Below, one piece after another: positions 29,778 through 38,270 of a DNA stretch of 64,000 nt; within the stretch, counting starts at the first letter, position 1, and each line of letters starts with the position of its first letter. Below the pieces are notes generated by a model. That model saw only the letters and a program-made list of their open reading frames with translations. It was not told where the DNA came from and did not search any database. The stretch lies in NCBI RefSeq assembly GCF_001954135.1, contig NZ_MBEQ01000045.1, positions 24,208 through 88,207 on the forward strand, written 5' to 3'. The position numbers and the translations under genes were made by a program. Source of the stretch: Mycobacterium sp. GA-1841 (GTDB taxonomy: Bacteria; Actinomycetota; Actinomycetes; Mycobacteriales; Mycobacteriaceae).

Positions 29778-29811
29778 GGGAGCCTGCCGTAACCCCCAGC
29801 GGCAGGCTCCC
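29778..29811 (+). terminator. Hairpin terminator after fbpC
   Basis: A perfect 12-bp stem GGGAGCCTGCCG/CGGCAGGCTCCC (29778-29789 and 29800-29811) with a 10-base loop starts 15 bases past the fbpC stop. No U tract follows, as is usual in mycobacteria. It should separate fbpC from the downstream oxidoreductase gene. Confidence 0.85.
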
Positions 29812-29840
29812 TGCTGGTGTGCGGGCGTAGTTTGGTGACG

Positions 29841-31406
29841 ATGGTCCAGCCCTCGCCGACGCCCACGTCGAACACCCGGATGCTCGGCGGGGTCGCCGCC
29901 GCCGCGGTCGCGCTCGGCGTGGCGCAACTCGTCGGCGTCGGGTTCTCGTCACAGGCCGATCCACGCAGCGCGGTCGGCTCGGCGATCGTCGACCTGACAC
30001 CCGGGCCGGTCAAAGAGTGGGCAATCCGAACCCTCGGTACCTCGGACAAACTTTTTCTGTCCGTCGCCGTACTTGTGGTGATCGCCACCGTCGCCGCCCT
30101 TGCCGCGACCTACGAAACCCGCCGCCGCCCGCTCGGCAGCGCGATCTTCGTCGTCGCCGGAATCCTCGGATGTGCGGCGGTGCTGTCTCGCGCCGGTGCG
30201 ACTGCGCTCGACGTGGTGCCCACGGTGATCGGCACCGCCGCCGGGGTGGCCGTGCTGCGGTGGCTTGCCGGCCGGCTGTGGACCGCCCCGGCCGGCTCCC
30301 GCGATGCCTCACCCGATGACTCACCCGACAACGTCGACGCGGGCAGACGTGGCTGGCTGATCACCGCCGGCGTGCTCGGCGTCGGTGTCACCAGTGGAAT
30401 CGTCGGCGCCGTAATCGGCAGATTGGTCACCTCGGTGGCCGCAGAACGTAACGGCGCAACGCTTCCGACACCGCGCGCGCCGGCGGCACCGGTGCCCGCG
30501 GACGTTCAGCCCACCGGCGTGGCCCTGCCGAGTTTCCTCACCGACAGTGCCGACTTCTACCGGATAGACACCGCGCTGAGCGTTCCGCAGCTCAGCCGTG
30601 AGGACTGGCGGCTACGCATCCACGGCATGGTGGACCGTGAGATCACCTACAGCTTTGCCGACCTGGACCGGTTCGAGGTCGTCGAGAAGGTCATCACACT
30701 GACCTGTGTGTCGAATCCGGTGGGCGGCGAGCTGATCTCGACGGGCATGTGGACGGGGTACCGCGTGGCAGATCTGCTGCGGGACGCCGGAATCCACCCG
30801 GAGGCAGACATGCTGCTGTCCACCGCCGTCGACGGGTTCACCGTGGGCACCCCGGTGCAGGCCCTGCACGACGGGCGGGACGCCCTGTTGGCGGTGGGCC
30901 TCAACGGTCAGCCGCTGCCGGTGGAACACGGCTATCCGGCCCGACTGGTGGTGGCCGGCCTCTACGGTTACGTGTCGGCCACCAAATGGGTGACCGACCT
31001 GGAGCTGACCCGGTTCGACCGGTCCGAGGCGTATTGGACCAAGCAGGGCTGGGCGCCGCGCGGTCCGATCAAGACCGAATCCCGTATCGACGTACCGCGA
31101 CAGCGGCAGAAAGTGCCGCCGGGTCCGACGACCTTCGGCGGCGTCGCCTGGGCGCAGAACCGCGGCGTCCGCGCCGTCGAGGTCCGGATCGACGACGGCC
31201 CGTGGCTACCGGCCCAACTCGGAGCCGCGTATTCCGCTCAGACGTGGCGGCTGTGGAGCCTGCCCTGGCAGGCGAGCGACCCGGGAGACCACGCGATCAC
31301 CGTGCGCGCCACCGACAACACCGGCGCGGTCCAGACCGCGGAGCAGGCCGCACCTGTGCCCGACGGCGCGACCGGGTGGCATTCGGTGACGTTCACCGTG
31401 GCTTAG
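29841..31406 (+). CDS. Membrane-anchored sulfite-oxidase-type molybdopterin oxidoreductase
   Basis: A 521-residue protein. The N-terminal 200 residues hold about five hydrophobic helices. The rest is a sulfite-oxidase-fold molybdopterin domain with the Mo-ligating Cys in KVITLTCVSNPVGG, followed by DLLRDAGIHPEADMLLS and GYPARLVVAGLYGYVSATKWV. The final 110 residues look like the Ig-like dimerisation (Mo-co_dimer) domain. The substrate is unknown; the active site is probably extracytoplasmic. The ATG at 29841 begins MVQPSPTPTSN. It may draw on the molybdate importer encoded at 54-56 kb. Confidence 0.85.
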   Translation: MVQPSPTPTSNTRMLGGVAAAAVALGVAQLVGVGFSSQADPRSAVGSAIVDLTPGPVKEWAIRTLGTSDKLFLSVAVLVVIATVAALAATYETRRRPLGSAIFVVAGILGCAAVLSRAGATALDVVPTVIGTAAGVAVLRWLAGRLWTAPAGSRDASPDDSPDNVDAGRRGWLITAGVLGVGVTSGIVGAVIGRLVTSVAAERNGATLPTPRAPAAPVPADVQPTGVALPSFLTDSADFYRIDTALSVPQLSREDWRLRIHGMVDREITYSFADLDRFEVVEKVITLTCVSNPVGGELISTGMWTGYRVADLLRDAGIHPEADMLLSTAVDGFTVGTPVQALHDGRDALLAVGLNGQPLPVEHGYPARLVVAGLYGYVSATKWVTDLELTRFDRSEAYWTKQGWAPRGPIKTESRIDVPRQRQKVPPGPTTFGGVAWAQNRGVRAVEVRIDDGPWLPAQLGAAYSAQTWRLWSLPWQASDPGDHAITVRATDNTGAVQTAEQAAPVPDGATGWHSVTFTVA

Positions 31407-31416
31407 CCCTGAGGAC

Positions 31417-31614
31417 TTAGCCCCGCAGTTTGCGCCAACTGGCGACGGCGACCACCACCCCGATCACCGCGGTGATCGGGCCGATGACCGACCACGTGGT
31501 GGTGTTGCTCATCGGGCTGCCCTGCAGCACACCGAATCCTTGCAGCGCCCAGATCAGGCCGAACAGCGCCACGATGACGCCGATCGCGAGCGTCACGACA
31601 AATCCCCGGTTCAT
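31417..31614 (-). CDS. Small two-helix membrane protein
   Basis: A 65-residue protein with two membrane helices (VVTLAIGVIVALFGLIWAL and SVIGPITAVIGVVVAVASW) joined by a short polar loop. The C-terminus is basic (WRKLRG). This type is common in actinobacteria and has no known function. It converges on the molybdopterin oxidoreductase with an 11-base gap and is divergent from lon. Confidence 0.65.
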   Translation of the reverse strand: MNRGFVVTLAIGVIVALFGLIWALQGFGVLQGSPMSNTTTWSVIGPITAVIGVVVAVASWRKLRG

Positions 31615-31766
31615 GGGTCGGATGCTAAGCGCCGGTCGAGGTCACACCGGCGGAGCAGACACACACCCGTCGACGGCCGGATCGGCCCGGCTGCCACCTC
31701 GGTCTGCGTTCACCCACGGCGAACCGTCCCACCGGGCAGGCCGGGAACAAACACCGAGCCGACAAG

Positions 31767-31787
31767 GTTGAGCGCATCAGACTGAAC
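31767..31787. promoter_or_regulatory. HAIR-like (HspR) element before lon
   Basis: GTTGAGC-N7-ACTGAAC matches the HspR-associated inverted repeat CTTGAGT-N7-ACTCAAG at 10 of 14 arm positions, with the exact 7-base spacer. It lies immediately before the GGAGG ribosome-binding site of lon. In Streptomyces, lon belongs to the HspR regulon. The mismatches mean that this is only a candidate. Confidence 0.4.
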
Positions 31788-31799
31788 TTTGGAGGTTCG

Positions 31800-34139
31800 A
31801 TGCCTGAACAAACAACGCCGAATGCGTTGCCGGTCCTGTTCCTGAGCGAGCCGATCGTGCTGCCCGGAATGGTGGTGCCCGTCGAACTCGACGACGCCGC
31901 CCGCACCGCGGTGGGCGCAGCGCAAGCCAGCGAGGCCGGAAAACTGCTGATCGCCCCGCGGTTGGACGACCGCTACCCCACCCACGGGGTGATCGCGTCG
32001 ATCGTGCAGACCGGTCGCATGCCCGGCGGTGTGGAAGCTGCCGTCGTCCGCGGCGAACGCCGTGCCCACATCGGGTCCGGGACCACCGGCCCTGGCACCG
32101 CGCTGTGGGTCGAGGTCGAGGAGGTGGCCGACATCGACTCGAGTGAGGACACCAAGGCCTTGGCGGCCGAGTACAAGAAGCTGCTGCTGGCCATGCTGCA
32201 GCGTCGTGAGGCCTGGCAGATCGTCGACGTGGTCAACAAGATCACCGATCCGTCGGCCCTGGCCGACACGGCCGGGTACGCCTCATACCTGTCCGACGTG
32301 CAGAAGCGCGAACTGCTGGAAACCGTAGACGTGAGCCGTCGTCTCCGGTCGCTGATCGACTGGACCGGCGAGCACCTGGCCGAGGTCGAGGTGAACGACA
32401 AGATCGCCGAGGACGTCCGGGCCGGCATGGACAAACAGCAGAAGGAATTCCTGCTGCGCCAGCAGCTCAACGCCATCCGTAAGGAACTCGGCGAGTTGGG
32501 ACCTGACGGCCAGGAAGGTGAAACCGATTACCGGGCCCGCGTCGAAGCGGCCGATCTGCCGGACAAGGTCCGCGAGGCGGCACTGCGCGAGGTCGGCAAG
32601 CTGGAACGGTCCAGCGAGCAGAGCCCCGAGGGCGGCTGGATCCGCACCTGGCTGGACACCGTCCTGGACCTGCCGTGGAACGAGCGCACCGAAGACTCGA
32701 CCGACCTCAAGGGGGCACGGGAAATTCTGGACGCCGACCACCACGGGCTGGACGACGTCAAAGACCGCATCGTCGAGTATCTGGCCGTGCGGGCCCGCCG
32801 CGCCCAGCGCGGCATGGCCGTCGTCGGCGGACGCGGTTCCGGCGCGGTGATGGTGCTGGCCGGTCCACCCGGGGTCGGCAAGACCTCGTTGGGTGAATCC
32901 GTCGCGCGGGCGCTGGGTCGCAAGTTCGTGCGCGTCGCCCTCGGCGGTGTGCGCGACGAGGCCGAGATCCGCGGTCACCGGCGCACCTACGTCGGAGCCC
33001 TGCCCGGACGCATCGTGCGGGCCATCGGCGAGGCGGGTTCGATGAATCCCGTTGTGCTGCTGGACGAGATCGACAAGGTGGGTTCGGACTACCGGGGCGA
33101 TCCGTCGGCCGCGCTGCTGGAGGTGCTGGACCCGGCGCAGAACCACACGTTCCGCGACCACTACCTGGATCTGGACCTGGACCTGTCCGACGTGGTGTTC
33201 CTGGCGACGGCCAACGTCATCGAGAACATCCCGTCCGCCCTGCTGGACCGCATGGAGCTGGTGCAGATCGACGGCTACACCGAGGACGACAAAGTCGCCA
33301 TCGCACGTGACTATTTGTTGCCACGGCAGGCCGACCGAGCCGCCCTGACCGCCGATGAGGTGACGGTGACCGACGCGGCGTTGCGCAAGATCGCCGCGGA
33401 CTACACCCGCGAGCCGGGCGTTCGGCAGTTCGAGCGGCTGCTGGCCAAGGCGTTACGCAAGGTGACCACGAAACTGGATTCCACCGAGGCCCCGGTCATC
33501 GTGGACGAGCCGGATCTGGTCGAGTACCTGGGCCGTCCGAGGTTCACCCCCGAATCCGACGAGCGCACCGCGGTGCCCGGGGTGGCGACCGGCCTGGCCG
33601 TCACCGGTCTGGGTGGCGACGTCCTCTACATCGAGGCCAGTGCGAACGACGGTGAAGCGGGACTGGCACTCACGGGCCAGCTGGGTGATGTGATGAAGGA
33701 ATCGGCGCAGATCGCGTTGTCCTACGTGCGCGCCCACGCCGAGCAGCTGGGTGTCGATCCGAAGGCGCTGGACCGTCGCATCCACGTGCACGTGCCCGCC
33801 GGCGCGGTGCCCAAGGACGGTCCTTCGGCCGGCGTCACGATGGTCACCGCACTGGTCTCGATGGCCACCGGACGTCAGGTCCGCGGTGATGTCGGGATGA
33901 CCGGCGAGGTCACGCTCAACGGCCGGGTGCTGCCGATCGGCGGGGTCAAACAGAAGCTGCTGGCGGCACAGCGGGCGGGATTGAAGACCGTGTTCATCCC
34001 GGCGCGCAACGAACCCGACCTGGACGAGGTGCCGGCCGAAGTGCTCGAAGCGCTGGAGGTCAAACCGATGACCGACGTGGCCGACATCATCGCCGAGGCG
34101 CTCGAGCCGATGCGAGAGGCGGCATCGGTCGCCGCATAG
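31800..34139 (+). CDS. lon: ATP-dependent protease Lon
   Basis: A 779-residue cytoplasmic Lon protease of full length. The N-terminal substrate domain begins LPVLFLSEPIVLPGMVVPV. The AAA module has Walker A GPPGVGKT (355-362) and Walker B VVLLDEIDK. The C-terminal peptidase has the Ser676-Lys719 dyad in PKDGPSAGV and GGVKQKLLAA. Lon degrades misfolded and selected regulatory proteins. The ATG at 31800 is preceded by GGAGG at 5 bases. The M. tuberculosis complex lacks lon, so this gene is a useful marker for the kind of host. A HAIR-like element upstream suggests heat-shock control. Confidence 0.97.
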   Translation: MPEQTTPNALPVLFLSEPIVLPGMVVPVELDDAARTAVGAAQASEAGKLLIAPRLDDRYPTHGVIASIVQTGRMPGGVEAAVVRGERRAHIGSGTTGPGTALWVEVEEVADIDSSEDTKALAAEYKKLLLAMLQRREAWQIVDVVNKITDPSALADTAGYASYLSDVQKRELLETVDVSRRLRSLIDWTGEHLAEVEVNDKIAEDVRAGMDKQQKEFLLRQQLNAIRKELGELGPDGQEGETDYRARVEAADLPDKVREAALREVGKLERSSEQSPEGGWIRTWLDTVLDLPWNERTEDSTDLKGAREILDADHHGLDDVKDRIVEYLAVRARRAQRGMAVVGGRGSGAVMVLAGPPGVGKTSLGESVARALGRKFVRVALGGVRDEAEIRGHRRTYVGALPGRIVRAIGEAGSMNPVVLLDEIDKVGSDYRGDPSAALLEVLDPAQNHTFRDHYLDLDLDLSDVVFLATANVIENIPSALLDRMELVQIDGYTEDDKVAIARDYLLPRQADRAALTADEVTVTDAALRKIAADYTREPGVRQFERLLAKALRKVTTKLDSTEAPVIVDEPDLVEYLGRPRFTPESDERTAVPGVATGLAVTGLGGDVLYIEASANDGEAGLALTGQLGDVMKESAQIALSYVRAHAEQLGVDPKALDRRIHVHVPAGAVPKDGPSAGVTMVTALVSMATGRQVRGDVGMTGEVTLNGRVLPIGGVKQKLLAAQRAGLKTVFIPARNEPDLDEVPAEVLEALEVKPMTDVADIIAEALEPMREAASVAA

Positions 34140-34176
34140 TGGGTATCCCGTCTGCGACCCAACGACGGGAGCGACG

Positions 34177-34968
34177 ATGGACGACACCGAACTCGATCAG
34201 TGGGATCCGGTCGTCACCCGGCAGGCGGAGTCACTGGCCGCCCCGATCGCGAAGTGGTGGTTTCGCTCCGAGGTCCGTGGCCTGGAGAACATTCCAGGCC
34301 ACGGCGGGGCGCTTGTGGTGGCGAATCATTCCGGCGGAATGCTGACTCCCGATGTCCTGGTCTTCGCCCCGGCGTTCTACCGCCATTTCGGATACCGGCG
34401 CCCGCTCTACACCCTGGCCCATTACGGCGTGCTACTCGGGCCGACCGGTGCGCTGTTTCGACGGCTCGGGGTGGTCCACGCCAGCCGCGAGAACGCCGCG
34501 GCCGCCCTGGGCTCCGGGGCGGTCGTATTGGTGTTCCCGGGCGGAGATTACGACGCCTACCGGCCGAGTGCGGAGGCGAACACGATCGACTTCAACGGCC
34601 GCACCGGCTATGTCCGCACCGCGCTCGCGGCCGGTGTCCCGATCGTGCCGACGGTGTCGATCGGGGCCCAGGAGAGCCAGCTGTTCCTCACCCGCGGAAA
34701 CTGGCTGGCCAAGCGGCTCGGCCTGCCCCGCTTCCGGCTGGACATCCTGCCGGTGAGCATCGGCCTGCCGTTCGGGCTCAGCGTCATCGTGCCGCCCAAC
34801 CTGCCGCTACCCACCAAGGTCGTCACCGAAGTGCTGCCGCCGATCGACATCACGGCCCGCTTCGGTCCCGATCCCGATGTCGCCGAGGTCGACGCGCACA
34901 TCCGCGACGTGATGCAGACCGCCATGGACCGACTGGCGGCGAAACGGCGGTTCCCGGTGCTGGGCTGA
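34177..34968 (+). CDS. Lysophospholipid acyltransferase family protein (MGAT-like)
   Basis: A 263-residue PlsC-superfamily acyltransferase. Block I is VVANHSGGMLTPD, where His and Asp are further apart than in the standard HX4D. Block III is VFPGGDYDAYRPS in place of VFPEGTR. This is the pattern of LPLAT_MGAT-like proteins (TMEM68 type), which acylate lysolipids or diacylglycerol. The ATG at 34177 is preceded by GGGAGCGACG. It follows lon after 37 bases, so read-through from lon is possible. Confidence 0.8.
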   Translation: MDDTELDQWDPVVTRQAESLAAPIAKWWFRSEVRGLENIPGHGGALVVANHSGGMLTPDVLVFAPAFYRHFGYRRPLYTLAHYGVLLGPTGALFRRLGVVHASRENAAAALGSGAVVLVFPGGDYDAYRPSAEANTIDFNGRTGYVRTALAAGVPIVPTVSIGAQESQLFLTRGNWLAKRLGLPRFRLDILPVSIGLPFGLSVIVPPNLPLPTKVVTEVLPPIDITARFGPDPDVAEVDAHIRDVMQTAMDRLAAKRRFPVLG

Positions 34969-34995
34969 GACGGGGCGCATGCAATCCTGTCGGGC

Positions 34996-36426
34996 GTGAC
35001 GTCAGAAGCAATCACGGGCGAACGGCACCTGTCCCGCCAGCTGTCCAACCGGCACATCCAGCTCATCGCGATCGGCGGTGCGATCGGAACCGGCCTGTTC
35101 ATGGGTTCGGGCAAGACGGTGTCGCTGGCCGGGCCGTCCGTGATCTTCGTCTACATGATCATCGGCTTCATGCTCTTCTTCGTGATGCGGGCGATGGGCG
35201 AGCTGCTGCTGTCCAACCTGCATTACAAGTCGTTCGCCGACTTCGCCGCCGATCTTCTCGGCCCGTGGGCCGGCTTCTTCACGGGCTGGACGTACTGGTT
35301 CTGCTGGATCGTCACCGGCGTGGCCGACGTGGTGGCGATCTCGGGATACGTCGCCTACTGGTGGCCGGATCTGAAGCTGTGGATTCCGGCGCTGGCGACG
35401 GTGGTGGTGCTGATCGCGTTGAACCTGCCGACCGTGCGGGCCTTCGGCGAGACCGAGTTCTGGTTCGCCCTGATCAAGATCGTCGCCATCGTGGCGCTGA
35501 TCGTCGTCGGCCTGGTGATGGTGTTCACCCACTTCAAGTCCCCCGGCGGCTCGCACGCCAGCTTCGCCAACCTGTGGAACGACGGCGGTTTCTTCCCCAC
35601 CGGCCCAATGGGTTTCGTGGCCGGATTCCAGATCGCGACCTTCGCGTTCGTCGGCATCGAACTGGTCGGCACCACCGCGGCCGAGGCCAAGAACCCCGAA
35701 CGCAACCTGCCGAAGGCGATCAACTCGATCCCGGTGCGCGTCATGCTGTTCTACGTCGCCGCCCTGATCATCATCATCTCGGTCACCCCGTGGCGTCTGA
35801 TCGACCCGCAGCACAGCCCGTTCGTGGCGATGTTCACCCTCGCCGGCCTCGGCATCGCCGCGTCGGTGGTCAACTTCGTGGTGCTCACCTCGGCGGCGTC
35901 GTCGGCCAACTCGGGCATCTATTCCACCTCGCGGATGGTGTACGGCCTGGCCGCCGAGGGCGACGCGCCGACCCTGTTCGGCCGGCTCACCACCCGCCGG
36001 GTGCCGGCCAACGCCCTGTTCCTGTCCGGGGTGTTCCTGCTCTCGGGCGTGGTGATGGTCGCCGTGGGCGACTCGATCATCGAAGCCTTCACGATCGTCA
36101 CCACGATCTCGTCGCTGTGCTTCATGTTCGTCTGGACGATCATCCTGTCCAGCTACCTCGTGTACCGCAAACGGCGGCCGTACCTGCACGAGACGTCGAA
36201 GTTCAAGATGCCCGGCGGTATTGCGATGTGCTACGTCGTCCTGGCCTTCTTCGTCTTCCTGATCGTCGCTTTCACGCTCAAGGAAGACACCAGACAGGCT
36301 CTGCTGGTCACCCCGATCTGGTTCATCGTGCTCGCCGTGGCCTGGGCCGTGCTGCGCAGACGGCCGCGCCATCTTGCCCGCGAAGCCGCATTCCGTGCCA
36401 ATCTGGAGTCCCCGGATTCCGACTAG
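34996..36426 (+). CDS. Amino acid permease, CycA-like
   Basis: A 476-residue 12-helix APC-family transporter with the AAT-subfamily signature HIQLIAIGGAIGTGLFMGSGKT in the first helix and NLHYKSFADFAADLLGPWAGFFTGWTYW in the third. The pattern is that of CycA, the D-serine/D-alanine/glycine proton symporter, in which mutations give D-cycloserine resistance in mycobacteria; a related amino acid substrate cannot be excluded. Translation from the GTG at 34996 gives MTSEAITGERHLSR. It starts 28 bases after the acyltransferase. Confidence 0.85.
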   Translation: MTSEAITGERHLSRQLSNRHIQLIAIGGAIGTGLFMGSGKTVSLAGPSVIFVYMIIGFMLFFVMRAMGELLLSNLHYKSFADFAADLLGPWAGFFTGWTYWFCWIVTGVADVVAISGYVAYWWPDLKLWIPALATVVVLIALNLPTVRAFGETEFWFALIKIVAIVALIVVGLVMVFTHFKSPGGSHASFANLWNDGGFFPTGPMGFVAGFQIATFAFVGIELVGTTAAEAKNPERNLPKAINSIPVRVMLFYVAALIIIISVTPWRLIDPQHSPFVAMFTLAGLGIAASVVNFVVLTSAASSANSGIYSTSRMVYGLAAEGDAPTLFGRLTTRRVPANALFLSGVFLLSGVVMVAVGDSIIEAFTIVTTISSLCFMFVWTIILSSYLVYRKRRPYLHETSKFKMPGGIAMCYVVLAFFVFLIVAFTLKEDTRQALLVTPIWFIVLAVAWAVLRRRPRHLAREAAFRANLESPDSD

Positions 36427-36435
36427 GGTGATCCC

Positions 36436-36825
36436 ATGGTGGATCTTGGTGACCTCAAGCGCCGCATCGTCCACGGCGCCCAACGCCTCGTCGTAAACCC
36501 GGTGGGCCGGCAACTGCCGATCACCATGCTGGAGACCATCGGCCGCAAATCCGGCCAACCCCGGCGCACCGCCGTCGGTGGCCGGCTCGTCGACGGCCAG
36601 TTCTGGATGGTCTCCGAACACGGCGACCGCTCCCACTACGTGCTGAACATCAAGGCGAATCCGGCTGTGCGGGTACGGATCAACGGCACCTGGCGCACCG
36701 GCACGGCGCACCTGCTGCCCGACGACGACCCGGTCACCCGCCTGAAGGAACTACCGGCACTCAACAGCGCGGTGGTCCGGGTCATGGGCAGCGACCTGCT
36801 CACCATCCGGGTCGACCTCGACTGA
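36436..36825 (+). CDS. Deazaflavin (F420)-dependent nitroreductase family protein, Ddn-like
   Basis: A 129-residue split beta-barrel protein of the Ddn/DUF385 family. The F420-binding signature is TIGRKSGQPRRTAVGG followed by the HGDRSHYVLNIKANPAVRVRI strand, where the Ser-His-Tyr-Asn residues line the pocket. These enzymes use reduced F420 to reduce quinones or nitroaromatics, and Ddn itself activates nitroimidazoles. The ATG at 36436 begins MVDLGDLKRR. The gene follows the permease by 10 bases. Confidence 0.85.
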   Translation: MVDLGDLKRRIVHGAQRLVVNPVGRQLPITMLETIGRKSGQPRRTAVGGRLVDGQFWMVSEHGDRSHYVLNIKANPAVRVRINGTWRTGTAHLLPDDDPVTRLKELPALNSAVVRVMGSDLLTIRVDLD

Positions 36826-36898
36826 CGGCAATTTCGCCGTACCGACTGAGAATGATCGTTAACATAGGGGCTGCCTGACAACGACGGGGGCCACTCGA

Positions 36899-37123
36899 AT
36901 GCTGACCGCAGTACGCAAGATCCTCGAGTTCCGGATGACGATCGCGGAGTGGATCGGTACCGCGATCATCCTCGCTGTGCCCTATCTGCTGATCGGCCTG
37001 ATCTGGTCACTCACGCACACCGGCCACCTGGCCGACATGCGTGGTGCCGATGCCGTGGTGTCCTTCCTGGGCGCCATCGTGTCGTGGCCGGTGCTGCTGT
37101 TCACCAACGTGTGCATGAGCTGA
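36899..37123 (+). CDS. Small membrane protein, partner of the MpaB-like gene (A)
   Basis: A 74-residue protein with two hydrophobic helices (IGTAIILAVPYLLIGLIWSL and DAVVSFLGAIVSWPVLLF) and a conserved end NVCMS. It is similar to the product of 37997-38248, which shares the PYLxIGL and WPxLL motifs. It is not a known enzyme. It lies 13 bases before the MpaB-like gene, behind a 73-base gap that contains a TAACAT hexamer, so it is probably the first gene of that operon. Confidence 0.7.
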   Translation: MLTAVRKILEFRMTIAEWIGTAIILAVPYLLIGLIWSLTHTGHLADMRGADAVVSFLGAIVSWPVLLFTNVCMS

Positions 37124-37136
37124 GGAGGAACGGCGA

Positions 37137-37997
37137 ATGCCTGTGCAGAACCGGATCTCGATCACCCGACGCACCGCACGGTGGTCCGACCAGGACGTCA
37201 CCGTCGCCGATGCGATGGATCTGTGGGGCTTCGCCGCCGGCGCGGCCAACGTGATCATGCAACTGTCCCGGCCCGGCGTCGGCTACGGCGTCGTGGAGAG
37301 CCCGGTGGAGTCCGGGAACCTGCTCAAACACCCGTGGAAACGGGCCCGCACCACACTCAGCTATCTGGCCGTGGCCATCCTCGGCACTGCCCAGGACCGG
37401 GCCGCCTTCCGCGATGCCGTCGACGTGGCCCACCGTCAGGTCCGGTCCGGACCGGCAAGTCCCGTGCCGTACAACGCTTTCGACCGCGACCTGCAACTGT
37501 GGGTGGCGGCCTGCCTGTTCGTCGGGTTGGAAGACGTCTATCAACTGCTGCGCGGCGAGATGACCGAGACCCAGGCCGAGCAGTTCTACCAATCGGCGGC
37601 CACCCTGGGCACCACGCTGCAGGTCAGCCCCGAGCAGTGGCCCGCAACCCGGGCCGAGTTCGACACCTACTGGGACCAGGCGTGCGCCCAGGTCGCGATG
37701 GACGACGTCGTCAGGCAGTACCTGCACGATCTCGTAGACCTGCGGATGATCACCCCGCTGTTGCGAATTCCGTTCCGGCCACTGCTGAGATTCCTCACCG
37801 CGGGGTTCTTGGCGCCGGCGTTCCGCGAGGCCGTCGGCTTCACGTGGGGTCGCCGTCGCCAACGACTGTTCGAATGGCTGTTTCTTCTCGTGGCTTTCGG
37901 CAACCGGTTCCTGCCGGTGTTCATCCGCCAGGGCGGCAGCTACCTGTTGCTCGCCGACGTGCGCCGCCGCGTGGCCGCCGACAAGGCACTGATCTGA
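37137..37997 (+). CDS. MpaB-family (DUF2236) haem-type oxygenase-like protein
   Basis: A 286-residue protein of the DUF2236/MpaB-like family. The visible signature is the segment AFRDAVDVAHRQVRSG followed by PVPYNAFDRDLQLWVAACL, with His99 and Tyr112 as conserved positions. The family is related to the latex-clearing Lcp oxygenase, a b-type haem enzyme, so an oxygenase role is plausible. There is no signal peptide. It lies between two related small membrane proteins and overlaps the second in TGATG, which suggests a membrane-held complex. The substrate is unknown. Confidence 0.8.
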   Translation: MPVQNRISITRRTARWSDQDVTVADAMDLWGFAAGAANVIMQLSRPGVGYGVVESPVESGNLLKHPWKRARTTLSYLAVAILGTAQDRAAFRDAVDVAHRQVRSGPASPVPYNAFDRDLQLWVAACLFVGLEDVYQLLRGEMTETQAEQFYQSAATLGTTLQVSPEQWPATRAEFDTYWDQACAQVAMDDVVRQYLHDLVDLRMITPLLRIPFRPLLRFLTAGFLAPAFREAVGFTWGRRRQRLFEWLFLLVAFGNRFLPVFIRQGGSYLLLADVRRRVAADKALI

Positions 37998-38248
37998 TGG
38001 GCCGGCTGCGCCGAATCCTGAGCTACCAGGCCAGCGTCGAGCAGGTGCTCGAGACGTTGATGTGGCTGTCGCTGCCCTATCTGGCGATCGGCCTGGTGTT
38101 CGCGTTCTTCCACCCCGAGCAGGTACAGCTGATCGAAACCAGCCTGTTCACCAAGTTTCCGGCCGGCGCCGACCTGGTCGCGTTCGGTCAGGTGACGTTG
38201 CTGTGGCCGTTCTTGCTGCTGGGCGCCGACATCTGCATCGCGATGTGA
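37997..38248 (+). CDS. Small membrane protein, partner of the MpaB-like gene (B)
   Basis: An 83-residue protein with two hydrophobic helices (LMWLSLPYLAIGLVFAFF and LVAFGQVTLLWPFLLLGADI) that ends ICIAM. It is a paralogue of the 74-residue protein at 36899 (shared PYLxIGLxxxxxH, WPxLL and C-terminal [NI]xCxx). Its ATG overlaps the MpaB-like stop in TGATG, so it is translationally coupled. The function is unknown; a membrane anchor or redox partner is inferred. Confidence 0.7.
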   Translation: MGRLRRILSYQASVEQVLETLMWLSLPYLAIGLVFAFFHPEQVQLIETSLFTKFPAGADLVAFGQVTLLWPFLLLGADICIAM

Positions 38249-38270
38249 GCGCCCGCTAGGGTCTTCCCTC

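Noticed and set aside
34200..36431. A 743-codon open frame on the + strand overlapping the acyltransferase and permease genes
   Set aside because: Arg/Gly/Pro-rich out-of-frame translation of two well-recognised genes; such long shadow frames are common at high GC.
35002..36711. A 569-codon minus-strand open frame opposite the CycA-like permease
   Set aside because: Antisense of a conserved transporter; His/Asp/Glu-rich low-complexity translation with no domain.
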